NCBI GenBank assembly: GCA_964247745.1
Contig: CAXTVT010000004.1
Coordinates: 25,723 to 89,722, forward strand
Direction: 5' to 3'
From: RH-AL1 sp964247745
GTDB taxonomy: Bacteria > Pseudomonadota > Alphaproteobacteria > Rhizobiales > Beijerinckiaceae
Length of the DNA stretch: 64,000 nucleotides
Shown here: positions 34,024 through 41,996 of the stretch, piece after piece
Numbering within the stretch: the stretch's first letter is position 1
Layout of the letters: every line of letters starts with the position of its first letter
Notes under the pieces: generated by a model
The model's database searches: none
What the model saw: the letters and a program-made list of their open reading frames with translations, nothing else
Told to the model about the DNA's origin: nothing
Program-made: the position numbers and the translations under genes

Positions 34024-35148
34024 ATGACCAGGACGACGCCTCAAAAGATAAGATTGGCGATCGTCGGCGTCGGCAATTGCGCCTCGTCCCTCGTCCAAGG
34101 CTTGAACTTCTACGCCGATGCCGATCCTTCCGTGTCCGTGCCCGGGCTGATGCATCCGGTGCTGGGCGATTACGCGATCCGCGATATCGAGATCGTCGCG
34201 GCGTTCGACGTCAGTGCCGCCAAGGTCGGTCGCGACGTCGCCGACGCCGTCTTCGCCGAACCCAACAACACGACCCGGTTCTCGAAGGTCGCTCGGACCG
34301 GGGTCAAGGTCGCGCGCGGCCCGACGCTCGATGGTCTCGGCCGGTATCTTCGTGACGAGATCGTCGAGGCCGAGGCGGCGCCCTGCGACGTGGCGGCCGA
34401 GTTGCGCCAGACCGGCGCCGAGGTTGTCGTCTCCTTCCTGCCGGTAGGCTCGCAGGCGGCCGCGGAATTCTATGCCGAAGCGGCGATGGCCGCCGGTTGC
34501 GGTGTCGTCAATTGCATGCCGGTGTTCCTCGCCTCGCGGTCCGAATGGGACGCGCGATTTCGCGCCGCCGGCGTGCCGATCGTCGGCGACGACATCAAGA
34601 GCCAGGTCGGCGCCACCATCGTCCATCGCGCGCTCGCCAACCTGTTCGAGGAACGCGGCGTGCGGCTCGACCGCACCTTCCAGCTCAATTTCGGCGGCAA
34701 CACCGACTTCAAGAACATGCTGGAGCGCGAGCGCCTGACCTCGAAGAAGATCTCCAAGACGCAATCGGTGATGAGCCAGCTCGCCACGCCGCTCGCGCCC
34801 GCCGACGTCCACGTCGGGCCGAGCGACTACGTCGAATGGCTGAGCGACCGCAAATGGGCCTACATCCGGCTCGAGGGCACCGGCTTCGGCGACACGCCGC
34901 TGGCGATCGAGATGAAGCTGGAGGTATGGGATTCACCCAATTCCGCCGGCGTCGTCATCGACGCGATCCGCTGCGTGAAGCTCGGGCTCGACCGCGGATT
35001 GTCGGGCGCACTGGTGGAACCCTCGAGCTATTTCATGAAGTCGCCGCCGCGCCAGTTCACGGATGCCGAGGCTCGCGTGCTGGTGGAGCGCTTCATCGCC
35101 GGCGAGGCGGTCGTCGATCCGGCACCGGTGGTCCGGGTCGCACCGTGA
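34024..35148 (+). CDS. Inositol-3-phosphate synthase, actinobacterial-like (second type)
   Basis: A 374-aa protein resembling the Ino1 of actinobacteria: KIRLAIVGVGNCASSLVQGL at the Rossmann fold, VSFLPVGSQAAAEFYAEAA, CGVVNCMPVFLAS, DDIKSQVGATIVHRALA and NFGGNTDFKNMLERERLTSK. It converts glucose 6-phosphate to inositol 1-phosphate (3-phosphate in the other numbering). ATG 34024 fits the family start, although the frame is open from 33886. The following methyltransferase gene overlaps its stop (GTGA). In actinobacteria this enzyme supplies mycothiol and phosphatidylinositol. Confidence 0.9.
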   Translation: MTRTTPQKIRLAIVGVGNCASSLVQGLNFYADADPSVSVPGLMHPVLGDYAIRDIEIVAAFDVSAAKVGRDVADAVFAEPNNTTRFSKVARTGVKVARGPTLDGLGRYLRDEIVEAEAAPCDVAAELRQTGAEVVVSFLPVGSQAAAEFYAEAAMAAGCGVVNCMPVFLASRSEWDARFRAAGVPIVGDDIKSQVGATIVHRALANLFEERGVRLDRTFQLNFGGNTDFKNMLERERLTSKKISKTQSVMSQLATPLAPADVHVGPSDYVEWLSDRKWAYIRLEGTGFGDTPLAIEMKLEVWDSPNSAGVVIDAIRCVKLGLDRGLSGALVEPSSYFMKSPPRQFTDAEARVLVERFIAGEAVVDPAPVVRVAP

Positions 35149-35894
35149 CGCGGGACGAGGTTCGTCGTCGGGTCGAGGCGCTCGGTCCGTGGTTCCACAA
35201 CATGGACGTCGGTGGCGTGCGAACGGCGCCCGACCATTTCCTGTTCGATTACCCCAACGTCAAGTTCCAGCGCTTCGCCGCCGCCCTGCCGGCCGATCTC
35301 GCCGGCAAGAGCGTGCTCGACATCGGCTGCAACGGCGGCTTCTATTCCATGGAGATGAAGCGGCGCGGCGCCGCCCGCGTGCTCGGCGTGGATTCCGACG
35401 AGCGCTACCTGGCTCAGGCGCGCTTCGCCGCCGAGGTCGCGGGGCTCGACATCGAGTTCGCCCGGCTCGACGTCTACGACGTCGGCGCGCTTGCCGAGCG
35501 CTTCGACCTCGTGATCTTCATGGGCGTGTTCTACCACCTGCGCCATCCGCTGCTCGCGCTCGACCTGATCCGCGAGCACGTCGCCGGCGATCTCCTGCTG
35601 TTCCAGTCGATGCTGCGCGGCTCCCAGGCGGTGTCGCCGCTGGAGGACGACTACGACATCAAGCGCCGCGCGCCGTTCGCGCGCGCCGGCTTCCCGCGCA
35701 TGCACTTCATCGAGAAGCGCTACTCGAACGATCCCACCAACTGGTGGATCCCCAACCGTGCCGGTATCGAAGCAATGCTGCGCTCCGCCGGTTTCGCCAT
35801 CCTCGATCGTCCCGAGGCCGAGGTCTACCTGTGTCGCGTCGCCGAGGCTCCGTCCGCGGCCGCCGTCTATCCGAGAGAGGCCACGGCGCGATGA
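35145..35894 (+). CDS. SAM-dependent methyltransferase, CmoB-like fold
   Basis: GTG 35145 overlaps the preceding stop and gives 249 aa. It contains WFHNMDVGGVRTAP, the SAM site SVLDIGCNGGFYSMEMKRRG (about residues 55-74), ARVLGVDSDERYLAQARFAA, and FDLVIFMGVFYHLRHPLLAL. These features resemble the CmoB-like group and a protein family I recall as defined by a conserved gene neighbourhood of unknown function. The acceptor could be the glycoside made by the cluster. Its stop overlaps the next start (ATGA). Confidence 0.85.
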   Translation: MTRDEVRRRVEALGPWFHNMDVGGVRTAPDHFLFDYPNVKFQRFAAALPADLAGKSVLDIGCNGGFYSMEMKRRGAARVLGVDSDERYLAQARFAAEVAGLDIEFARLDVYDVGALAERFDLVIFMGVFYHLRHPLLALDLIREHVAGDLLLFQSMLRGSQAVSPLEDDYDIKRRAPFARAGFPRMHFIEKRYSNDPTNWWIPNRAGIEAMLRSAGFAILDRPEAEVYLCRVAEAPSAAAVYPREATAR

Positions 35895-36829
35895 TCGAAG
35901 CGGCGATGATCTGGAACGAGCCGAACAACAAGTCGCATTGGGATCCCGAGATCGACCCGGACTGGACCAAGTTCGGCGCCATGGCGATCGCCGCCGCCGA
36001 CGCGATCGCCGCGGTCGATCCGACGTTGCCCAAGGTGCTCGGCGGCATGTCGCCGATCGATCCGTTCTTCGTGCGACGCCTCGCCGGCTACGGCGTGCTC
36101 GACCACATCGACGCCATCGCGGTGCACGGCTTCCCGCTCGACTGGAACCTGTGGGCGATCGACGAATGGCCGGCCAAGATCGACGGGATCAAGGCGGTGA
36201 CGTCGCTGCCGGTCTGGGTCAGCGAGGTCGGCGTCTCGACCTTCGGCGCCGACGAGGTCCAGGTGTTCGGCTTCGACCGCACGGCGGAGCTGCTCGTCGG
36301 CAAGACGCCGCGCATCCACTGGTACTCGCTCTACGACCTGCCGCGGGAGTGGGAGGCGACGACCCGCCACAAGGAGGCCGAGGGGTCGTCGTACTACCGG
36401 CATTTCGCGATGGGCCTGCTGCGGCAGGACGGGACGCCGAAACCCTCGGCGGAGCGCTTTGCCCGGCATACGCCGGCGATGGGCATCTGCCAGTGGTTCC
36501 ATTACCACGACCATCGGCTCGACGACGCCGTGGCCTGGCTGAAGCGGCTCGGCGTCACCTACCTGCGGACGGGATTGTCGTGGGCCGATTCGTTCCGTCC
36601 CGACGCGCTCGGCTGGTTCGACCGCCAGATGGAGGCACTGGCCGACTTCGACGTCACCGTGACCTTCTGCTTCACGCCCGAGCACAGAGGTCTGGCGCCC
36701 CACCATTCCAGCGCGCCGATCGATCCCGCCGAGTTCGCAGACTTCTGCGCGAGCATGATCGAGCGCTATCCCCGCCGCGCGCCGGCGGCGCCGCTCACGC
36801 GTGGCGCGGTCGCAGCACCTGTGGCCTGA
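35891..36829 (+). CDS. Glycoside-hydrolase-like protein with apparently permuted TIM barrel
   Basis: A 312-aa protein that begins almost at MIWNEPNNKS, where Glu10 matches the acid/base of clan-A glycosidases (normally on strand 4). The nucleophile candidate is Glu112 in VWVSEVGVSTFG. The C-terminal third (GICQWFHYHDHRLDDAVAWL, GVTYLRTGLSW, VTVTFCFTPEHRGLAPHH, EFADFCASMIERY) reads like strands 1-3 of the same barrel. Order is thus strands 4-8 then 1-3. The last 35 bases overlap the convergent GT2 gene, and the tail RRAPAAPLTRGAV looks unrelated. Truncation of a second copy is the alternative. Confidence 0.7.
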   Translation: MIEAAMIWNEPNNKSHWDPEIDPDWTKFGAMAIAAADAIAAVDPTLPKVLGGMSPIDPFFVRRLAGYGVLDHIDAIAVHGFPLDWNLWAIDEWPAKIDGIKAVTSLPVWVSEVGVSTFGADEVQVFGFDRTAELLVGKTPRIHWYSLYDLPREWEATTRHKEAEGSSYYRHFAMGLLRQDGTPKPSAERFARHTPAMGICQWFHYHDHRLDDAVAWLKRLGVTYLRTGLSWADSFRPDALGWFDRQMEALADFDVTVTFCFTPEHRGLAPHHSSAPIDPAEFADFCASMIERYPRRAPAAPLTRGAVAAPVA

Positions 36830-38606
36830 CCGGCAGTCCGGCCTCGGCCGGCAGCGGCGCCGGTGTCGCGCCCGGTTCCAGGCTCAGACCCGCGCGGAGG
36901 CGATCCTCGGTGCGCGCGCGGGCGTCGCGGAGCGGGTGGGGATGCGTATCGTCCGGCGTCCGCAGCAGCGCCGACGTCCCGATGCGCCGGCTCGTCAGGA
37001 CGGCGAGCGGCACCGCCGCGAGCAGGCCCGGCGCCAGCAGCGCCGTCGGCCAGGGGGCGAACGGGGCCAGGACCGCGAGGGCGAGCAGCGCCAGCCCGAG
37101 CGGCGCGGCGAGCCGCTTCGCCGTGTCGCCCCAGAGCAGACCGCGGTCGTCGCGGGCCTGAGCGTCCCACCGCGTCGTGCCGCCGGACAGCGTGCCGGCG
37201 AGAAAGACGAGGTGGAACACCAGCGTGACGGGATAGCTCAACGCGACGACGGTCTGATCGAGCAGCGCGCTCGCGACGAAGCGGGCGCGTCCGCCGAAGC
37301 CGCGCGCCTGTTCCGCGTCGCCGAGCGTCGCTAGGATGCAGACCACCCTCGGCATAACGATCAGCGTCGCCACCAGCCACGGCAGGGCGCCCGACGGCCC
37401 GTGCCGGTCGACCATCGCGTAGAGGACCAGCCAGGCCAGCACGAGCGGCGCGTAGAGGTAGTGCAGCAGCCCGCGCCCGAGATGGTACAGCGAGGCGAGC
37501 TTGAGGCCGCGCGCACGCAGCACCAGTGCGTGCTGGAGATTACCGCGGCACCAGCGCCGGTCGCGCTCGAGATGGTCGAGGAGATTGGTGGGGGTCTCCT
37601 CCCAGGAGCCGTCGTGGCGGCCGTCCGGCCCGTCGGGCAGCATCCACACGTCATGGCCGGCGCGCAGCATCAGCGCCGCCTCGACCGTGTCGTGAGAGAG
37701 GATCTCGCCGCCGAACGGCGCTCGGCCCGGCAGCAGCGGCAGGCCGCAGGCGGCGGCGAACGGGGCGACGCGCACGATGGCGTTGTGCCCCCAGAAATTG
37801 CCGCGCGGACCCTGCCAGAACGCCACCCCGCGCTGGAACAGCGGCCCGTAGAGGCGTGCGTTGAATTGCTGGAGGCGCGCGAACAGGCTGTTGCGGCCGA
37901 CGGGGTAGCACATCGCCTGGATCAGCCCGGCGCGCGGGTTGGCCTCCATGGCGCCGATCAGGCGGGCGACAGCCTCGCCGGTCATCAGGCTGTCGGCGTC
38001 GAGTACCACCATGAAGTCGTAGGCGGCGCCCCAGCGCTCGCAGAACTCGGCGATGTTGCCGGCCTTGCGCCCGGCGTTGCCGGCGCGCCGGCGATAGAAC
38101 AGCGGCGGCCGGTCGCTGCGGGCGGCGAGCGCCAGCATCGCCTCCTCGGCCGCGATCGCACCGGCCGAACGCGAGTCGCTGAGCACGAAGACGTCGATCT
38201 CGCCGGCACGCTCGGCCGCCAGCGAGCCGGCCATGGCGTCGGCCGTGGCGAGAACACGGGCGGCATCCTCCTCGTAGACGGGAAGCAGGATCGCGGTGCG
38301 GGCGCGGCCGGTCGGCGGCGCCAGCCTCGGTCCGCCGAGCGAGCGGCCGGCGCGGGCGAACGGGGCCACGACGGCGCCGAGAAGCGTGCTCCACGCCGAC
38401 ATCGTCAAGGCGGCCACGTTGAGCCCGACGACGAGCCCGTAGAGCAGCGCCAGCCCCGGCTGGGTGCCGGGTGCGGTGCGGATCGTCGCCAGCACGAAGG
38501 CCGCGAGCGTGAGCAGCAGCAGCGGCGCGAAATGCGCGAGGTGTCGCAGGATGGGCGTCGGCGTGGCGTGGTGCCGCGACGAGGCGGACGACACGAACGC
38601 ATCCAT
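36795..38606 (-). CDS. MdoH/OpgH-like GT2 glucosyltransferase
   Basis: A 603-aa inner-membrane processive GT2 resembling OpgH, which makes periplasmic glucans. Two N-terminal helices (FAPLLLLTLAAFVLATI, LLYGLVVGLNVAALTMSA) precede the catalytic domain: TAILLPVYEEDAARV, VVLDADSLMTGEAVARL, ILSHDTVEAALMLRAGHDVW and the RDRRWCRGNLQH motif. Several C-terminal helices follow. It is about 240 residues shorter than E. coli OpgH, lacking most of the N-terminal cytoplasmic region. ATG 38606 has GGGGAG upstream. It follows the CgeB-like genes after 110 bases and may belong to the cluster. Confidence 0.85.
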   Translation of the reverse strand: MDAFVSSASSRHHATPTPILRHLAHFAPLLLLTLAAFVLATIRTAPGTQPGLALLYGLVVGLNVAALTMSAWSTLLGAVVAPFARAGRSLGGPRLAPPTGRARTAILLPVYEEDAARVLATADAMAGSLAAERAGEIDVFVLSDSRSAGAIAAEEAMLALAARSDRPPLFYRRRAGNAGRKAGNIAEFCERWGAAYDFMVVLDADSLMTGEAVARLIGAMEANPRAGLIQAMCYPVGRNSLFARLQQFNARLYGPLFQRGVAFWQGPRGNFWGHNAIVRVAPFAAACGLPLLPGRAPFGGEILSHDTVEAALMLRAGHDVWMLPDGPDGRHDGSWEETPTNLLDHLERDRRWCRGNLQHALVLRARGLKLASLYHLGRGLLHYLYAPLVLAWLVLYAMVDRHGPSGALPWLVATLIVMPRVVCILATLGDAEQARGFGGRARFVASALLDQTVVALSYPVTLVFHLVFLAGTLSGGTTRWDAQARDDRGLLWGDTAKRLAAPLGLALLALAVLAPFAPWPTALLAPGLLAAVPLAVLTSRRIGTSALLRTPDDTHPHPLRDARARTEDRLRAGLSLEPGATPAPLPAEAGLPVRPQVLRPRHA

Positions 38607-38716
38607 GCGGCTGATTCTCCCCGTTGCGGAGGCTCGGATAACACGGCGTCGTCCGGCGAGAGGCGGCTCCAAATGCCGCGGCGTACCGGCCGGTCGACGG
38701 GGGATGGCAGCCGACT

Positions 38717-39808
38717 TCAGGCCTTGACGCGCTGCCCAATCTTCGCCCGCCGTGCCGCCAGCAGATCGCGTTCCAGCCCTTCCGCCCGGTGCGCGGCGGT
38801 GTGCTCGGACAGCACCCGTGCGCGGGCGCGCGCGGCGATGTCCTGCCGCCGCGTCTCCGGCAGGGCGCAGAGCAGCGCAACGACCGCGTCGGCGTTGTCG
38901 GCCAGCACGATCTCCTCGCCGGCTTCCAGCAGCGTGTCGAGGCCGGCCCAGCGGTCCGACACGATCGGCGTGCCGCATGCCGCCGCCTCGAACAGCCGTA
39001 CCGAGGGCGACCAGCCCGCCACGATCATGTCGGCGCGCGTCACGTTCAGCGTCCAGCGGCAGCTGTCGTAGAAGGCGGGATGGTCCTGCGGCGGCACGTG
39101 GTCGAGCCGGGTGACGTTGGCGGGCCAGGCGATCTCCGCCGGATACATCGGGCCGGCGACGGCGAAGCGCAGCTGCGGCAGCTGCCGCGCCGGCTCGATC
39201 AGCAGCCGTTCCAGCGTCGGCTGGCGGTCGTCGCTGTAGGTGCCGAGATAGCCGAGATCGAAGCGCTTGGCGCCCCCGAGCGGATGGTAGCGCGCGGGAT
39301 CGACCGAGCAGTACAGCGCGCGCGCCGCGGGCGAGCCGTAATCGCGCTCCAGCAGGTCGAGCGTGGGGCCTCCGGTGAAGGAGAAGTAGACGTCGTAGCC
39401 GGGGATCAGCGCGGGCGAGAGGTATTCGTGGTCGCCGCGGCGCAGTTTGGCCAGCGTGACCGGCGTGTCGATGTCGTAGAACACGCGCAGGCCCGAGGCA
39501 TCGCGCTGGACGTGGGCGCCGACGGCGACGCCGTCCGGCACGTAGGAGCCGACCATCACGGCGTCGGCGCCGGCGATCAGCGCGTGATGCGTCGTCTCCA
39601 GCTGCTCCACGGAATCGTAGAAGACCAGCTCGGCGAAGGGCACCGACGCGAAATCGCGATGCTCCCGGTACCAGGGCTTGTCGCGCTCGAGGAAGGTGAC
39701 GCGATGCCCTCGTGCCGCGAACGCCTCGAGCAGCGCGCGGAACGTCGTGGCGTGGCCGTTGCCCCACGACGAGGACAGCGACAGGCCGAGGACGACGAGG
39801 TGCATCAT
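38717..39808 (-). CDS. CgeB-like glycosyltransferase, copy 1
   Basis: A 363-aa GT-B protein of the CgeB (spore maturation) type, whose members act as glycosyltransferases. It opens HLVVLGLSLSSSWGNGHATT, has VFYDIDTPVTLAKLRRG and the C-terminal donor-site segment VRLFEAAACGTPIVSDRWAG. Its start ATG 39808 overlaps the upstream stop. It is one of three adjacent relatives (the next at 39805 and 40890), all sharing the opening SxxxxWxNGxAT pattern and the VFEA signature. Tandem paralogs suggest successive sugar additions. Confidence 0.85.
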   Translation of the reverse strand: MMHLVVLGLSLSSSWGNGHATTFRALLEAFAARGHRVTFLERDKPWYREHRDFASVPFAELVFYDSVEQLETTHHALIAGADAVMVGSYVPDGVAVGAHVQRDASGLRVFYDIDTPVTLAKLRRGDHEYLSPALIPGYDVYFSFTGGPTLDLLERDYGSPAARALYCSVDPARYHPLGGAKRFDLGYLGTYSDDRQPTLERLLIEPARQLPQLRFAVAGPMYPAEIAWPANVTRLDHVPPQDHPAFYDSCRWTLNVTRADMIVAGWSPSVRLFEAAACGTPIVSDRWAGLDTLLEAGEEIVLADNADAVVALLCALPETRRQDIAARARARVLSEHTAAHRAEGLERDLLAARRAKIGQRVKA

Positions 39809-40893
39809 GCCGCGGCGGCGCGGCGGCGGCTCGTGTCACGCAGCAGCATGTCGACCTCGACGGCACGGCGCGCGTAGGTGTGCTCGGCCAGCACCCGGCT
39901 GCGCGCCGCCTCGCCGATGGCGCGGGCGCGCTCGGGCGTGAGCGCGCGGAGATGCTCGGCGACGTCGCGGCCGTCGCGCGCCACCAGAACCTCGACGTCT
40001 GGCTGGAGGAACAGCTCGACGCCGATCCAGGCATCGGTGACGAGGCAGGCGCCGGCGCCGGCCGCCTCGAACACGCGGGTGGCGGGCGAGTAGCCCATCG
40101 CGGCCATGGAGTCGCGGGAGATGTTGAGCACGGCGTGGGCCGAGGAGTTCAGCGCATTGTGGTCGCGCGTCGGCACGTGGCCGAGCTGCCGCACGTTGGC
40201 CGGCATCGGCTTGTCGTCCCAGCCCAGGCCGCCCAGCAGGAACGCCCGCTCCGGCGTGGCCGCGGCCGGCTCCAGGAAGAACTGCTCGACCCGGGCCTCG
40301 CGGTCGGGCAGGCGGTTGCCGAGAAAGGCGAGATCGGCGGCGAAGGCCGGGTTCGGCGCGGTGCGGAAATGCGTTGCCGGGTCGAGCGCGTTGTAGACCG
40401 GCACGCAGCGTCGGGCGCCGAGCGCCTCGTAGGCGGCGATGACCGGGGGACCGCCGCCGTAGGTCAGCACGAGATCAAGCCCGGGCAGGACGCGGCGGAT
40501 CGGATGGTCCGGCCGCGGCCGCATCTCCGCCAGGGTCGCCGGCGCATCGACGTCCCAGAAGAGGGTGATGGCGCCGTGGCGCGCCGCGCGCGGCAGTTCG
40601 GTCACGAGCAGGTCGTCGAAGACCCCGACGCCGCTCGCCTTGACGACGACGTCGGCCGTCGCGGCCTCGGCGATCACGTGGCGCACGGCGTCTTCGGTGG
40701 CGGCGTAGACGACGCTGCGCGCGTAGTCCGGCGGCTCGATGTCGCGATGGCTTTGCCGGTCGTAGGCGTCGGGCTCGTAGAAGGTGATGGCGTGGCCGTG
40801 CTTCGCCAGCTCGCTCAGCATGCCGCGATAGTAGGTGGCCGCCCCGTTCCAGTACGACGACAGCAGCGAGGAGCCGTAGAACGCGATTTTCAT
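39805..40893 (-). CDS. CgeB-like glycosyltransferase, copy 2
   Basis: A 362-aa paralog of the neighbouring genes. It begins MKIAFYGSSLLSSYWNGAAT, with TLFWDVDAPATLAEMRPR in the middle and the donor-site segment TRVFEAAGAGACLVTDAWIG near the C-terminus. No membrane helix or signal peptide is present. Start ATG 40893 overlaps the upstream stop (ATGA) and its own stop overlaps the next start. Sequence divergence from copy 1 is substantial, so it is not a recent duplicate. Confidence 0.85.
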   Translation of the reverse strand: MKIAFYGSSLLSSYWNGAATYYRGMLSELAKHGHAITFYEPDAYDRQSHRDIEPPDYARSVVYAATEDAVRHVIAEAATADVVVKASGVGVFDDLLVTELPRAARHGAITLFWDVDAPATLAEMRPRPDHPIRRVLPGLDLVLTYGGGPPVIAAYEALGARRCVPVYNALDPATHFRTAPNPAFAADLAFLGNRLPDREARVEQFFLEPAAATPERAFLLGGLGWDDKPMPANVRQLGHVPTRDHNALNSSAHAVLNISRDSMAAMGYSPATRVFEAAGAGACLVTDAWIGVELFLQPDVEVLVARDGRDVAEHLRALTPERARAIGEAARSRVLAEHTYARRAVEVDMLLRDTSRRRAAAA

Positions 40894-41996
40894 GCGGCGA
40901 CCTTGTCATCCACGCCGAGACCGCCGGCGATGGCAAGGAGTTCGCGGGCGCGATGCGCGCAGGTGTGGCGCGCGTGGATGGTGGCGAGACCGTGCGCGAC
41001 CAGCGCGGCGCGCAGGGTCGGCTCGGCGGCGAGCGCGCGCAGGTGGGTCGTCATCGCGGCGCCGTCCGCCGCCACGAGGTAGTCGGCCCCCGGCGTGAAC
41101 AGGTGCTCGTCGTCGCGCCACGGCGCGCAGACCAGCGGGATGCCGCAGGCCAACGCCTCGAACACGCGGATCGTCGGGATGCCCGGCAGCTGCTCGGTGT
41201 AGAAGCGGCGCGGCACGTGGACGGTGGCAAGATGGCGGGCGAAGACCTCGGGCGCCGAGGCGTTGGCGAGCCAGCCGCGGTAGCGCGCGCCGCACCGTTC
41301 CAGCAGCGCAAGCGCCTCCGCCGGATAGCGCACGCCGTAGACATCGAGCGGCAGGCGGGCCTCGCGCGCGGCGCCGAGCAGGAAAGTCTCCAGCTCGCGC
41401 GTGCGCTCGCCGTCGCCCCAATTGCCGATCCAGACGAGCCCCTGTCGCTCGCCCTCGATCGTGGGCGGCTTGAACAGCGCGACGTCGGCGGCCTCGTGCC
41501 AGACGTGGACGCGGCCGTTCCAGCCGCGCTTCGCGTAGGCGTCGGCGAGCGTGCGGCCGAACGCCAGCACGCCGTCGTAATGGCGCAGATCGAAGCGATC
41601 GATCTCGTCGGGCGCGCTGACGGCGCGATGGTGGGTGTCGTGGAACAGGATGCGGGCCGGGTGGCCGCGACCGCGCCAGGCGCCGATGGCGGCGACGAGC
41701 GCCGGCTCGTTCCACTCGTGGACCAGCACGAGGTCGGCGCCGTCGACGAGGGCGGCGACATCGACGCCTTCGGCGTAGGTGCGTGGCGTCAGCTCGGGAT
41801 AGCTCCGTCGGAACGGCTCGAGACCGGCATCGCCACCGTCGCGCAGCAGATTGTCGAGGCTCCACGATCGTTCCGGTTCGAACGACACGATGTCGTGGCC
41901 GAGAGCCTGCAGCTCGCGCAGCACGCCGCGCAGGAAATGCGCGTTGCCGTGGTTCCAGCAGGACCGCAGCGAGTGCGTGAAGGCGACGATCCTCAC
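40890..41996 (-). CDS. CgeB-like glycosyltransferase, copy 3
   Basis: A 368-aa member of the same group. GTG 41996 overlaps the upstream stop. It begins RIVAFTHSLRSCWNHGNAHF, has RILFHDTHHRAVSAPDEIDR, VWIGNWGDGERTRELETF and the donor-site segment TIRVFEALACGIPLVCAPWR. The opening pattern differs from copies 1 and 2 mainly in using NHGNAHF instead of NGxAT. It likely transfers a different sugar or uses a different acceptor. Confidence 0.85.
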   Translation of the reverse strand: MRIVAFTHSLRSCWNHGNAHFLRGVLRELQALGHDIVSFEPERSWSLDNLLRDGGDAGLEPFRRSYPELTPRTYAEGVDVAALVDGADLVLVHEWNEPALVAAIGAWRGRGHPARILFHDTHHRAVSAPDEIDRFDLRHYDGVLAFGRTLADAYAKRGWNGRVHVWHEAADVALFKPPTIEGERQGLVWIGNWGDGERTRELETFLLGAAREARLPLDVYGVRYPAEALALLERCGARYRGWLANASAPEVFARHLATVHVPRRFYTEQLPGIPTIRVFEALACGIPLVCAPWRDDEHLFTPGADYLVAADGAAMTTHLRALAAEPTLRAALVAHGLATIHARHTCAHRARELLAIAGGLGVDDKVAA

